A DNA stretch of 64,000 nucleotides. Source: Chaetoderma sp. LZ-2023a. Its lineage: Eukaryota; Mollusca; Caudofoveata; Chaetodermatida; Chaetodermatidae. The DNA lies in the NCBI GenBank assembly GCA_034401795.1, contig JAVVLW010001555.1, positions 1 to 64,000 of the forward strand, given 5' to 3'. The position numbers and the translations under genes are program-made. Below the pieces are notes generated by a model. The model saw nothing but the letters and a program-made list of their open reading frames with translations, was not told the DNA's origin and did not search any database. Below, piece by piece: positions 21,577 through 34,289 of this stretch (position 1 is the first letter of the stretch; every line of letters starts with the position of its first letter).

Positions 21577-23560
21577 CGTGTCAATCAGGAGCAGCTTACA
21601 TCAACATGTTTTTTGAAATGACCATCAGTTGACCTTCAAATGTGTAGCAGCTGAAGCAGATAAATATCTGATAACAGGCAGCATAGCCAATCCTTTACCT
21701 TTCTCATGTGCTTAGATGAAGAGGATATAAATAAGAAAGCATGACCAATCTTTATGCAGAGTGAAAGGTTATGGTCAGGTTATCAAGCACATAGCATCAG
21801 CTACAAGATGACTATGAATCTGATTACTGTAACACGATGTCTACCTCTCGCATGTACGTGTTACTAACGTTCAAAATGAATGATTTAACAGTACACGTGT
21901 TATATCTGCCTGAATGAGATGGTGTTTTAACTGACTCTCACTCTTTCTCTCTTATCTCAGTTTCGTTTCTGTTTTCCATGAGATAAGAGATAGATTGGAG
22001 AATGTTTCGGAAAGTCAGTTTCAACAGCTTGAATTAGTTCCTTCCTGCAAGGCTATATAAAGCTTTCTAAGAAATGCTCGTCCCAATGCTAACATTAGTA
22101 GGTATTGTGCATAATGTCATTTGTAATAGGCAAAAACACTAAGTAGTTATCAGATGAGGTTTGATTTTGATGAAGACAGTGGAATGGAAATGTTATGTTA
22201 TGTTTTTGTTGTTTCACTCATGAAAACACAGTTTTCTTGTAGAATTTGATTTATATACTATATATATATATATACATATATTTATCTGTGATTTTAATTA
22301 GTATTCTGTACTGTTGACTTAAAAACTCAATTACATAATTAGTACCTCTGCTTCTTAAATAGCCATTATTATATGGGCCAATTTGGCATCGCCATATCTT
22401 ATCTTTTAAGAAGAGATTTGTCAGCAATTTATTGGTTGATTATTTTCACAAGAATAAGCGTCAGTCAATACAGAGTGTTTCAACTGCAAGACTACGTTGT
22501 TATTACGCTATTTTCACAATTGGCCAATGAACTTGTGAGCAGTCTTTTCTCAAAGAGAAAAGTAAGGAGAGAAAACAAATAAGTGCTCTAATTGTGACTT
22601 TGAAATGTTCACATACCAGTTATTAAAACTCTGTTCTGATTACTTGAACTGTGTGCTTGATATTGAGGTAAGCTTCAAATGCATGGATGTTGCCAGAAAG
22701 TTTGATAAGCAGATACTGTCACTGATACTGGGTCAATACCGGGTCGTATTGGCAAGGTATTGGTCCAGTAATTTTGCCATGGGTATGATTTTCTCAGTGA
22801 TGAATTGTGACCATCAAGATTCAATGTCCTCGGCCGTGTTTGAGATCTGGAAACAAAGGCGATGATGCTTAGAGAAATTTTATAACGGAGTTGATTTTAC
22901 TGTGTATCTGTACATAATGTTAAATTATTTTATCAACATGAGATAATTTATTGTTTATTTTTTATATTATTTTGTGTCATTATGTTTCAATGTTTTGTAC
23001 CCTGGGTAGACTGCCAGGGTAAGTAGATAAGGAAGTATTTATACAACCTGCCATATGAGCTAATCAGAATTACTTGTACTAAGATAAAACCATGCCAAAC
23101 AATCCATTCTTTAAGCCGAGTTCCCAACCCACTAAGTCTCATAACATTAACGCCTTTATGTATTGATGTGGATTAAGATTAATCTCTGTGATGAAAGATA
23201 TATATTTTGATAGCTTTTCATTGGTCATGACTGGCTTATTGGAGAGCCTGTATAACTTCTAGGTAGCCAGTCATTTCAGTGATAGGTTTTCAAAAAGGTA
23301 TTTTTCCTATCCTATGACCTGTTTACTTTTTGTGATCATTAGTTGATATTGCCTCACATACATCCTGTTACAATCACTCACTATTTGATCTGATGATGCA
23401 TCTAATGACGTAAAGAAAACCTAACCGACTGCAGCATCAGTGCTGATGGTCAATATTATTCCACTAGATTATCTCCCTTACTGTCTATGCACTGGTAGGG
23501 TAATCTCTAGCAGTTCAAAGTTGGCGCCTCCGAGCTTCTGCTTGCATTTCACAGCCTATG
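21577..23560. other. No recognised gene
   Basis: AT-rich intergenic DNA. It has a TA-rich microsatellite at about 22258-22285 and a decayed hairpin MITE at about 23205-23330 (GACTGGCTTATTGGAGAGCC). ORFs of 69 and 86 codons (22373-22582, 22605-22865) have no domain I recognise and no splice or regulatory support. Confidence 0.5.
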
Positions 23561-23579
23561 TGACTTCATTAATTGATTT

Positions 23580-24035
23580 TGCTGCTGCACTTTTCAAACA
23601 GCATTAAAATACACAAGAGAAATCAGAGATTGCAGACCAACAACCTACCCTTTTTGTCACATTGTGAAACGTTTTTAGATTTTCTGAATTTTTTCACATC
23701 AGGCCTGAAGTTGTGGAATCCTAGTGTATGGTCAAACCCTTTTCTGTGTAAAAAATTTGAGCCAAATCGGAGACGCAATTCCTGAAGTATCCACAGCTGC
23801 AGAAATTGATCTGATACGGATCCCTATTCTTTTATCTGGAGCATGGCCATTGGGGGTGGGGGGGGGGGGGGGTGGAAATCCTATTGCACGACAAGTTCCT
23901 TGGTTGTATTAAAATTTTAGCCACATCAGATCAGTAGTTTTTTTAGATACAGCTCCGGACACAGACAGAGAGACAGACGGATATACTCATGCACCAGATC
24001 GCAATACTCCCCTTATAGGACAAGGCTAATTAATG
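23580..24035. repeat. Decayed dispersed repeat with a G tract
   Basis: The segment includes a G-rich run at about 23857-23872, the words AAAATTTTAGCCACATCAGA and CAGACAGAGAGACAGACGGA, and a tail CTCCCCTTATAGGACAAGGC. The combination resembles an old interspersed repeat, but no second full copy is in the window, so the call is tentative. Confidence 0.4.
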
Positions 24036-24367
24036 AAGTTGGCAAGTCTGTGAAAGCCAATCAGAAGCCAGATTATAAGCACCAGGCACGAGCGTACACG
24101 TGAACTGTATGAGATTACACATTACACCCTCAGCGCATAGAGATCAAGGGAGGTAACTCAATATTGGATGCAATATATAATATTAGGAGCCTTTCCTATA
24201 TATGTTTACATGTATTATCAAGTGATTTAAACAGGAAGCATCACTGGAGTAGTATAGAGTAGCCCCTAAAGGGGCACTCTCCATTATCTCCCGTCGTGTA
24301 AGGGATTAACTGGCTGGCTGCTGCAAGCCACCAGACAATAATTTTGATGAGCAATAAATCTGAACCT

Positions 24368-24450
24368 GTTGCATATTTTGAAAAGAATTTGAATGAAAGT
24401 TGTTGGTGGCTTACCCACCAACAACTTTCTGTCATATTGTTTTCAAACTA
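24368..24450. repeat. Hairpin of the TTGAATATTTTGAAACT family
   Basis: The palindrome is GCATATTTTGAAAAGAATTT ... GAAAGTTGTTGGTGG, CTTACCCACCAACAACTTTC, then the complement ending TTTTCAAACTATTCAG. It is an isolated foldback. Confidence 0.6.
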
Positions 24451-24558
24451 TTCAGCAGCTCCAGAGTTAAACCCCTTGGAAGTTGTATTGTGCAGAATTT
24501 CAGCAAGCAGACAGTTAACAGAGTGTAATTATTCTCAATGTATAGAATTTGTCATTGA

Positions 24559-24758
24559 TTAACCCTTACCACTCTCATGTCAAACTTAAATTTTCAAATT
24601 AAATTTCTACAAATGTGGTGGAAAATGGTGCTGTCGTAGACAGCAACGTCGTCTACGACAGCAACGTCATCCACCAAATTGTTGAAAAATGTACACCAGA
24701 TTCTTCGCTGTCGAACCAATAAAAAATAGCGTTTTGGTGTCAGATTGGTAATGGTTAA
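24559..24758. mobile_element. MITE with TTAACCCTTACCACTCTCATG ends, copy 2
   Basis: Two hundred bp with ends TTAACCCTTACCACTC and GATTGGTAATGGTTAA. The centre holds GCTGTCGTAGACAGCAACGT and CGTCTACGACAGCAACGTC, an extra direct/inverted duplication not found in the 20.45-kb copy. The foldback continues as CCACCAAATTGTTGAAAAAT. Confidence 0.78.
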
Positions 24759-26467
24759 ATAAGTGGTGTTGATGCTATGCAGTCGGAACACTGCCTTAAA
24801 TTTATCTTAAGAGAAATGGGATTTTTTGCCATAGCAAACTAACTGACAGTTATCTCCATAAACCACAAATAACATTCTTATAAATATTTCTCAAAATACT
24901 CAACAACAGCTTATTGTCAAGACTTATGTGAAGCAGAGGATAACGAGACATAGCGATCCAAATGGTGCCCGGAGCCCGATTTGAGAATTAAGTAGAATGT
25001 TAGTTTTTCAGAAATTTGCCAAAGACTCAACATGCAGGCTCAGTCCTGGTTTATAGACTGTCGTCAATATCATGGATCTCTGACACAATAGGGGTATCCG
25101 ATCTGTTACTCAAGTATATGATGTCATAATCAGTGTCATCACATGTAGGCTGACGTCGCAATCATCATGACGTATTATACCTTCATCATAAAGCTGTCTC
25201 TCAGGTGTGCTAATTGTAGGTCTTTCATGAATTTACAATCTAATAAACATGCTGGTAATTCAGGTTTCAAAGTATATATATATCAATCCTATAATGCACA
25301 AAACATGGGGGAGCTTTGCCAGAAATGGCCAGGCCATAGCTAGAAATGGATCTCCCCGTTGATTTGATTAATGTAAAGTGTCAGTGAATATTCTCATAGC
25401 TGCCTCTGTATTTTGCCTAATCTGTCTGACATGTATGAATGGCTCAATGTACGACGGGATGGATATAACTATGATGGTAGCAAGTATTTTGTAGTAAATA
25501 AATATCTATTCAGTACTCACAGTGGTCATATATTTGCTTTATAGCTGGTATATAAAGCCAATCACTGTATTGACAATATGTGAATTCTTATGCAATGCTC
25601 AGGGCATTCTTTTCCGGGAATGGCCCAGAGCGGTCTGATGCATTATACAAGAGGTAAGAATATTGTATCAGTAGATGGATAGATTATTATTACTTTCATT
25701 TTGATTATCTGACTTTCTTAATTCCTATTATCACCACATAATTCAACTCAGATGTAAATCATATAGGTTCTAACTAAATTAACCTGTCAAATTTCATCAA
25801 TATTGCAATCAAAGTGACCTGATGAAGCACATTTATTTGTGAAAATCTCGTCAAAATAAATAAAGTCAGTGTTACGGGTTACTACTACCTTTGAAGGATT
25901 CTATCATAGATACTAAGGACAACAGGTAAAATTATATACTATATCTGCATGAAAAGAAAATGATAATGGGTCCAGGCAAGAATCATTAACTATGGCAGCA
26001 ACAGTTCCCAGTCAAATTAGATTCAAAATATTCAACAGCTTTCCTGTATAGCTGTTTTGAATTAGAGGCACTGGAATTTGAAGGATGTAAGGGTTAATAT
26101 GCAATTAACCAACCATTTCGTACCTGAAATCCTAGTATCTCATCTTCAATGCAACATACCTGTACCTGTTTGACATTTTAAAACAGCATTGGGTGGTGTT
26201 AATGTAAGCTATTTCTAACACGTTAATGAATGTATAGTGTCTGGGCTGTAGCGTGTAGAGTGTTAATCTATGATTCAAAGTATGAACGAGTTCAATATAA
26301 TTATGCAGAAATCGAACATGACAATTATTAGACTGTGTATGTGGTTAATACTGGTAGCTAGATATAAATCTATGTAGGTGACTCAAACTATACCACCGAC
26401 ATATAATTAATAGATATTACCCTATATTATTTTTGTTGGCTCTTATCCTCACAGATATCAATGCGGT
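24759..26467. other. No gene; repeat fragments
   Basis: AT-rich DNA. A copy of the CRE-bearing composite repeat lies at about 25080-25355 (ATCTGTTACTCAAGTATATG, ATGTCATAATCAGTGTC, CTAGAAATGGATC). A short remnant of the TTGAATATTTTGAAACT hairpin lies at about 25990-26050. No exon was seen. Confidence 0.5.

Positions 26468-26516
<49 letters not shown>
26468..26516. repeat. (AAT)n microsatellite
   Basis: About 16 uninterrupted AAT/ATA triplets, ending at ACATTTATC. Confidence 0.95.
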
Positions 26517-26519
<3 letters not shown>

Positions 26520-27158
26520 TTTATCTGATATCTTGATAGTGCATTTTTCAGGAATTCAAACTAGAAACTATTTGGCACGATGCACAAATATTCTGCAGCC
26601 ATCAGTTTTGCTATCACTGGTAGGAAGGCTGCAAAGGCATTAAATCATCGCTGTGTGTTTATTACTCTGTATATAAGTAAGAGAACTCTTAAACTGAACT
26701 TGTTCTTTATTATGCAAATTTTAGTACACAATCCTATTATATGGTTAATCTCTTTGATTGGATATGGCCCTTGTTATAAATGTTAATATGTATACTAGTG
26801 TAGGCTATATTCTTTGCATATAAATACAAATAACTAGATGATAAAAGTGTGTTATTTAGCCGAAAGCAAAGACATGACATAGCTCACTAAGAAGTCTTGA
26901 AACATTTGAGCAGTAACACCAAATTAGGAAGGGACAAGAAAAGCTCCCAAGTGAAACCTCAAACTATGACCTCTTCTAGAGTTGGGCATATAACTAGCTT
27001 CCTATGTGTACAGTAGTGATTGGCTGAAATTATAACCAAACTTCCACATTCTTGGTTAACTTTGTTATAATGTTGAAAACACTTCCATTTGATCCGCCTG
27101 ACATTTACAAAAGTTCTTTGAACTTTGTATTGGGGTCACTGGAAGTTTTCTCCCCATT

Positions 27159-27182
27159 CCCCCCCCCCCCCCCCCCCCCCCC
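27159..27182. repeat. Poly-C tract (about 24 C)
   Basis: A homopolymer of C preceded by TCCCCATT. A partial hairpin MITE (TATCGAGCCAGTCATTCCAG) follows at about 27235-27310. Homopolymer length is prone to sequencing error. Confidence 0.9.
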
Positions 27183-28179
27183 TCCATATCTGAGCCGAGT
27201 CGACAGTTGATTGCCAACATCTGATTCTGATTGTACCTGGCTAAATTATCGAGCCAGTCATTCCAGTGGTAATTTTGAAAAGATAGTCTTCTATTGACCT
27301 ATTAAATCCACAGGCACACTGCTGTTAGTGCTCTTAGTGAGCTACATCACGTCTCTCGTGGAACTCCGGACAACTAAATGCTGATTGGTTAGAAGTAAAA
27401 TATAACCATAATCCTATAATAAATATTTGTGTGTGTCTCTCATAATGATGACAGCGCTGTGCTGGCTATTCTTATGGAGGGATCTGATCTGTCGCTCAAG
27501 TATATGATGTCATAATCAAAATAAGTCAATTGTTGCCTGAAGTCTTCATCAAGTGACTTAGTTCCATCATGATTTCGAGGAGCCACGCTTCCACAATAAC
27601 CATCCAAATACTGTCTGCTGAATTTATAATTTAACCAAGATTCTTTTCAACATGTTCAAACTACTGTGACTGGTAGCTATTACCGACAAAAGCAAGTTCA
27701 AAATATTAAACTGTCTACCTGTACCTTGAAATTATGATTCTGGAGCTTGGGTTTTGATGTATTAAAATCAATTAAAATGCTTAGCTGGATGTGGGAAGGG
27801 TACAAAAAATGATTTTATCGGAAATTATAACCCGGTCATAATGAAATTCAAACTCTTCAACATATTCTCCATGGCTTGTTTATAGAAAGGTCATTTCATG
27901 GCCACATGTGTGTTATTGTGAAGGTTTATATTTTAACGCTGGCTGCTGCAAGCCAGACAATTTCAATGGGCAATAACTCTGGACCTGCAAAATATTTTGA
28001 AAACAGTTAATGGCCTATAGAATGATGTTATTTTAAATTACGTTAACCCTTTTGACATTATGAACCAGATACAACAAATTCCTATATAGATGAAATAAAA
28101 CTGGAAGGTATCAAAGACTTCCAGTTAAAATATCCAGTAGCTTGCCAGTGTATGCTTGGTTTTAGATTCACCTTTCCAG

Positions 28180-28515
28180 AGTATCCAACATCTGATGTCG
28201 TAATCAGCTAAGCAGCATGTAGGATGACGTCATAATCATTAGCCATAAATGATTCTATATGGCCCATCTTTAGCGCTTAATAGTCTGACACATTGTACGA
28301 ATTGTATGTCTCTACTATTTAATAAACATGCTGTTGAATATTTTTAACTTAATTTGACTGGGCGCAACAATTAGTTTCAAAATATTCAACTGATTACCTG
28401 TATAGTTTTCTGGAAATTGATAGTCAGGGAGTTCAGAGATCGATCGATCGATCCCAACATGAGCAAGGTGTGGGTGGAGCTTAGCTAGAGATGACCGGGG
28501 CATAGCTAAAAATGG
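28180..28515. repeat. Composite dispersed repeat with internal hairpin, copy
   Basis: It begins with ACATCTGATGTCGTAATCAG and TAGGATGACGTCATAATCAT, passes through the TTAATAAACATGCTGTTGAA hairpin (arms TTTGACTGG.../...CAACTGATTACC), and ends with CGATCGATCGATCCCAACAT and GTGTGGGTGGAGCTTAGCTA. It contains a full TGACGTCA. The same order is seen at 33530-33870 and 36070-36405, and reversed at 39885-40265. Confidence 0.75.
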
Positions 28516-28729
28516 AAAGTTCCATTAAGAACATTGAGTGTGTTTACGGGGATGAAGCGTTAACATTAACAAATATTTATTATAATCATGACACACTGTG
28601 TATTGTAATGCACAATGTTGTATAAATAGGTGGTTAATATGTATTCCTTGCTGCATGTGTATTATACGTATTTGGGTAAGTGTGCTTAAGATGTTTTTCT
28701 TCATAAGATCATATATACATGCAACACCT

Positions 28730-29225
28730 TTTCCGAGCTCACCGGGCCAGAAGGGTCATTTCAGCTTATGGTCTGGTAATCGCATGTCTGTCCATCTGTC
28801 ATCTGTAAACTTGCTTTAAAAAGTATTTCTGCATTAACTCCTGGGCAGATTTTAACCAAATTTGCTATAAACCCTCTAACGTGGTTGAATTCCGAACTTG
28901 TATGTAATATAAATTTAGACAATTTTGCTTGTCATCATCTTAGATTTCCAGAAAGTTCTGAAAATGTTTCAAAACTTACGTTCTTAAAACATGAGCTGAT
29001 TTCAACCATACCGGGAATTCTATGCACATGTTTAATTGGTCAATATTTTGTGATCGTCCTGGATTTCTGAAAATGTTCAGGAACTAGTTTAATTGACCAC
29101 TACTTTAACTGTTAGGTCAATTTCAATCAAACATGCCTGGATGGCTGAATGACTATAGCATGCTTGTCCTACAATCTTATATACGGAAATCAGATGAGCA
29201 GCACAAGCCATTGCTCGCCCCGTGT
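28730..29225. repeat. Diverged copy of the mosaic repeat
   Basis: It starts CCGAGCTCACCGGGCCAGAA, GGGTCATTTCAGCTTATGG and ends CAGATGAGCAGCACAAGCCA, TTGCTCGCCCCGTGTTAT, matching the terminal boxes of the 31614-32797 element. The interior has GGAAATTCTGAAAATGTT-like units but is heavily mutated. Confidence 0.65.
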
Positions 29226-30322
29226 TATCTGTGTATAATTCTTTATAGGCGCCGAGTGAGTCCCCAGGAACTAAATATCCATTGAAGCACTATTAGGGTG
29301 GGATGGGTGTGTGGTTGTTATTAGAATGATATTACAGTTAAATTTGAGGCCCACTCTAGTCCAATGTGATCTAAGCGGTATAAGTGTGGAATATGTGTGG
29401 GGGGGATTGAGGAAGAGGTGATACTAATGTTAGGACAGTTAGGCAGGCCACTGGTTTGAAGTTTGCTTCTGTAAATGGGAAGAGTACGGACATTCCCATA
29501 TTATCTATTGGGTATGATGACGTCTCCGATCGTGACACATCTCTGTATTGTCCAAAGTGTTAGATGAAAAGGTTTGTGTCGCATAAGTTTATCTCCCCAT
29601 CCCTATAGCATATCTCCTATAAGTGGCTGGAATGGGCTTTCTACTTTTATCAAATAATAACATTCTTGCCAAATATTCAGAAATTATTATGATTTAGACA
29701 GCAGCCCTGGGTAAGGAAACTATAATTCCAGGTTATGCACGCCAACCAGTTACCTCACTTACCTGCATGGCAATTTGGACTCGTTAACCTGCAAACTTAT
29801 ATGTAAAACAGATGCTAGAGGAGAGACACATGATGAAGGTGATTCTAGACTGAAGAACAAATCTGTCTTGCAACTAGGAACATTCCTAATCATATGCACC
29901 GCTTATGAACAACTTTATTTTGAACACAGCTTTCGGAATTGAAATCATTGCAGCCATACTATTGGGCTTTGACCCTCGAATTTGTACAAGAAAATTGCAA
30001 CTTTCTCAGAGAAAATGTCCATTAGCACACCAAGAGAAGTTTATTTTAAGAAAGGTCATGTGTGTACTTCTATGACTAAAAATGCCTATTTCATATTAAA
30101 ATTAGGCAGGCCATTAGGAGGTTTAGGAATTTCACTCACAAGAACCATGCTTTACATGTGTTTTGGCACGGCTACAATGTATCTAATGACATTCTATTGA
30201 TTAAGATCAACTTTGTGATTCAGTCAGATTATGTAATTGTTACAGTAGCTTTCACAAACTAGTTTCTTGTCTTTAACCCTTGAAATTCCAGTGCCCCAAT
30301 CTCAAGACAACTATATAGGAAA
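29226..30322. other. No recognised gene
   Basis: Intergenic DNA. A half copy of the hairpin MITE lies at about 29955-30070 (TTTGTACAAGAAAATTGCAA, CAAGAGAAGTTTATTTTAAG). The 72-codon ORF at 29982-30200 overlaps that repeat and is not supported as a gene. Confidence 0.45.
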
Positions 30323-30397
30323 CCTGTTGAATATTTTGAAACTAATTTCACTGGAAGCAACAGCTTCCAGTCAAATCAGTTTCAAAATATTCAACAA
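30323..30397. repeat. Perfect-arm hairpin, TTGAATATTTTGAAACT family
   Basis: The left arm GTTGAATATTTTGAAACTAA, TTTCACTGGAAGC and right arm GCTTCCAGTCAAATCAGTTT, CAAAATATTCAAC meet at an AACA loop. A second copy follows at about 30594-30682. Confidence 0.8.
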
Positions 30398-31074
30398 TGT
30401 TCCTTACATCGGAAGGAATTTGTCGTTTCTTTTCTGTGATGTTTAACGGGTTATGGTGGGTTTTTTTGTTGGTAATGATGATGTAATAAGTGTACCACAC
30501 TGACTGAAGTCATGTCCATCAGCACTGAGACAATGAATAAATGAACTACGCATGACACGTGTGTTAAGTTGCAAACACTTTACAATGTATGCAATATTTG
30601 CTTGGCTATTTTGAAACTAATTTGACTGAGAGCTGTTGTTGCCTATGTGTCCCAGCTGAATTAGTTTCAAAACATTCAACAACTTTGCTGTATAGTTACT
30701 GTGACTTAGTGGTTAGAGGCTTACTTGTCTGTATGTCTTCCTCTTGTGTTTTACTGATTAATGCTTCATCAGGGGACTAGTGTGCCCTCGATATGTATAT
30801 TGTTAGTGTTTATGCTTTCGCATTTACAGGAACAGAAAGGCCATCAGTATGTTTTCGTTTGTCAATTTGCTTCATGATAAGTGTTCATGCAAGATAATAC
30901 AGACACTCAGAGCCGAGAATTGCACATGTGTTGATATTGTTATGTGTGGGCCTTTTACATGTAAAGCAAACTTTTCGCTTTCGATATTGATAATCTTTCT
31001 GTATACCATGTAATAATAGCGCCTTAATTTACAAAGATTAACGCATCTATTAATGAGAAAACAGGTTGTCATTC

Positions 31075-31310
31075 GAGTTCTGCATAGCCGCAAGCAAGAT
31101 CTGCATAGCCGTGACCAAGAGCTGCATAGCCGCAAGCAAGATCTGCATAGCCGTGACCAAGAGCTGCATAGCCACGAGCAAGATCTGCATAGCCTTGAGC
31201 AAGATCTGCATAGCTGCAAGCAAGAGCTGTATAACCGCAAGCAAGATCTGCATAGCCACGAGCAAGATCTGCATAACCGCAAGCGAGATCTTCATAGCCA
31301 CGAGCGTATA
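31075..31310. repeat. 21-bp tandem array, about 11 units
   Basis: The unit is AGATCTGCATAGCCGCAAGC plus A (21 bp). Two alternating versions occur, GCAAGCAAG and GTGACCAAG, so a 42-bp higher-order repeat is visible in the first half. Because 21 is a multiple of 3 and the unit lacks stop codons in most frames, long ORFs appear on both strands (heptads such as LHSRKQD). No initiation context or neighbouring exon supports translation. Confidence 0.95.
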
Positions 31311-31423
31311 GGTTAAGCTGAAACTGAGTTATGAATATGTGAAATGGTGATAGACAAACCAAAGTTAACCCTTTAACACTCACAGACCTGAAATAACAAA
31401 TCCATTTTGATGTAAGGAGTATT

Positions 31424-31505
31424 ATGTTGAATATTTTGAAACTATTCGGCTGAGAACTGTGGCAGCAACATGTTCCAGTCGAATTAACTTCCAAATATTC
31501 AACAG
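31424..31505. repeat. Hairpin, TTGAATATTTTGAAACT family
   Basis: The arms are GTTGAATATTTTGAAACTAT and AACTTCCAAATATTCAAC, around the centre GGCTGAGAACTGTGGCAGCA, ACATGTTCCAGTC. TTAACCCTTTAACACTC lies about 60 bp upstream, so the mobile unit may be larger than the hairpin. Confidence 0.7.
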
Positions 31506-31613
31506 CTTTCCTGTACTGCCGTCTTGAAATTGGGACCCTGCCATTTCAAAGGATGTTTGAGATATAGTTTGTACTAGTGGAAATGTTGAAGACTAACATG
31601 ACATTGGTTATTA

Positions 31614-32797
31614 TTAGCTCAGCTGGCCTGAAAGGCCAAGTGAGCTTATGCCATGGCGGCCATCCGTCATCTGTCCGTCCGTCCATCAAATTACGTTTTC
31701 TCCTTAACGGTATGACCAATCTCAACCAAATTTAGCTGGAATGATCCTAAGCTGGTACCCTCCATACTGTTTTTCAGAATTTTGATTGATCAATTTTTGG
31801 GGTGAAAACCTTAGATTTTATGAAAAATCTACCGGAAATGGTCAAAATGCTACTCTTTAGCTGCTTGAAATATTTTAACCAAATTTGGCTAGATGTATTC
31901 TATGGTGGTAGGCTCTAGAACTTCTTTTCAGAATTTTGATTGATCAATTTTTGGGGTGAAAATCTTAGATAATAATAATAATGTACCGGAAATTGCCAAA
32001 TTGCTTCTCCTTACCATTCTGAACCATTTTAACCACATTTGGCTGAAAGGAACCTATGGTCATAGGCTCTAGAATTTCCATTTGGAATTATACCGGAAAT
32101 TGTCAAATTGCTTCTACTTACCATTCTGTGCGATCTCAACGAAATTTGGCTGAAAGAATCTTGTGGTGATGGGCTCTAGAACCTCCATTCAGAATTTTGA
32201 TTCGTCAATTTTTTTGGCTGAGAATCTTAGATTTTATGAAAAATTTACTGGAAATGGTCAAAATGCTTCTTCTCCATAGCTGCTTGACATATTTCAACCA
32301 AATTTGGTCAGATGAGTTCTATGGTGGTAGGCGCCAGAATTTCCATTCAGAACTTTGAGCTATTTTGGGGGTGAAAATCTGAGGTTTTATGACAAATTTA
32401 CTTGAAATTGGTCAAGTTGCTTCTTCCGCTTGTAAACTTAACTGATTTCAAGCAAATATGGCCAAACGGATCCTATGATCATAGGCTCTAGAACTTGCAT
32501 TCAGAATTTTGATTCATCAATTTTTTGGGGGTAAAAATCTTACATTTTATTACAACTTTACTGGAAATTTGTCAAATTGCTTCGTCTCCTTAATACTTTG
32601 AGCAATTTCAACCAAACTTGGCTAAAATGATCCTATGATTATAGGCAGCAGAATTTCCATTCCGAATTTTGATCTGTAGATTTCTCCTGTGAAATTTTTT
32701 TTCCATCTTGTTTAATGTAACGAATCATGTATATTTAAATGCAAATGCTTCAAATGCTAATAGTCCATGTAAGCGTCACAGGCCCTTGGGCCTCATA
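31614..32797. repeat. Mosaic repeat, complete-looking copy (about 1.2 kb)
   Basis: The left box is TTAGCTCAGCTGGCCTGAAA, GGCCAAGTGAGCTTATGCCA, TGGCGGCC, then CCGTCATCTGTCCGTCCGTC. The right box is CATGTAAGCGTCACAGGCCC, TTGGGCCTCATATAAT. Between are about six degenerate units with TTAGATTTTATGAAAAATTT, ACCGGAAATTG, TGCTTCTCCTTACC, TTTCAACCAAATTTGGCTG, ATAGGCTCTAGAACTTCCAT. The near-inverted AGCTCA.CTGG / CCA.GTGAGCG-type ends suggest a transposable unit, but no transposase is present. Confidence 0.78.
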
Positions 32798-33113
32798 TAA
32801 TTAATCTCCGTTGGTTCTTATCACTTGTCAAATATGTAAGTAAAAGTTTTGGAAGCTTGTCAGAATTGTCACTGATTTAACAGATGGACAGACCAACTGA
32901 CCGACCGACAAACTAATTTATACTAGTGTCGCAATAAAAAATATAACATGCTTTTTATGTATGTTTAAACTTATATGCCAAATGCAGACAGTTGTAAATG
33001 CTTAGTTTTAATTAGAAATGTTAATGGGTTTGACGAGAATATTGCATTATTTTTTTTGGCTCTTCCGAGCAACATATAGTATGAAGACACAGATAGCGCC
33101 AGTGACAGAATAT

Positions 33114-33211
33114 TATTTTGAATAGTTTGAAACTAATTTGACTCGGAGCTGTTGCTGCCTATGGCAACAACAAGTTTCAATCAATATAGTTTCAAAATAG
33201 TCAACAGCTTT
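33114..33211. repeat. Hairpin, TTGAATATTTTGAAACT family
   Basis: The centre is GGAGCTGTTGCTGCCTATGG, CAACAACAAG, with arms TTGAATAGTTTGAAACTAAT and TATAGTTTCAAAATAGTCAA. Confidence 0.7.
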
Positions 33212-33529
33212 CCCAGATGGTTGTTTTGAAATTGAGAGACTGAAGTTTAAAGGATTAAAGAATACAGTGTCCTATCAGTGAACATTGAAAGTGTTATTTA
33301 TAAATATATTAAGTATAATATCAGATTGGTTTAATAACTAATTGTATAAAGAAACTGACTACTTTTATTAGAACCTAACTTGTTGCATAGTTATTATCCA
33401 ATCCTGTTTATGCAATGAAATATTCATTGCAAGAATATATTGTGTGTGTAATGTGTGTGTTTCTGTGTGCAAAATGATAGATTACAGTTCTGTTTGAGTT
33501 GTAGTTTAAGCCATTGTTAATATAATAAT

Positions 33530-33870
33530 GGATATGTTCCGATCTGTCGTTCAACTATATGATGTCATAATCAATTATGTTACATGTGGGCTGACTTCAC
33601 AATCAAGACGCTTAATGAATGACATATCTTGCTCCGTTTGATACAAACTGTATGTCTTTACTATTTAATAAACAGTCGGTTGAATATTTTGAAACTAATT
33701 TGACAGCACCCTGTCAAATTAGTTAGAAAATATTCAACAGCTTACCTGTATAGTTACCGTGATATTGTGCGTCTGAGAATTCAAAGGTCAAAATCTATTC
33801 AGTTTGATCGATCCCAACACGGACAAAGCGTGGGTGGAGCTTAGCTAGAAATGGTCGTGGTATAGTTAGA
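33530..33870. repeat. Composite dispersed repeat with internal hairpin, copy
   Basis: It starts TGTTCCGATCTGTCGTTCAA with TATGATGTCATAATC and has the hairpin at 33678-33741. It ends GATCGATCCCAACACGGACA, AAGCGTGGGTGGAGCTTAGC, TAGAAATGG. Confidence 0.78.
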
Positions 33871-34289
33871 AATTGCCCCTATTAGTCTGCATGAGAAAAG
33901 ATAAATTAGGAAAACTAAGCAAACAGTGCTGTGTTTGTGTCCAAATATTGTCAGAGTTTATTATTGCACACCTCAAGCACGGCTTCAGTGATGAAGAAAG
34001 AATGTTATATCAACCCCTCAGTGTTCTCAAACTTGTATAATCGCTGAAAATATTATTGCTATAAATATATACTTGTGGACCATGAATTAGCTTTAGTATT
34101 TTGTCATTTCCCTAGAGATTCTGAAGTGATGTCATAGCCCATTATGCAGTAATTCCATGTTCAGAAATTATGTGGGCGCCTCTATGTATGTTTGTATCAG
34201 GTTTTAGTGTGTCTGATCAGTGATTACTACATGGATGCAATATGAGTGGCATCGTCTTCTATAGGCCGTATCTTAATAGCAATATTATA

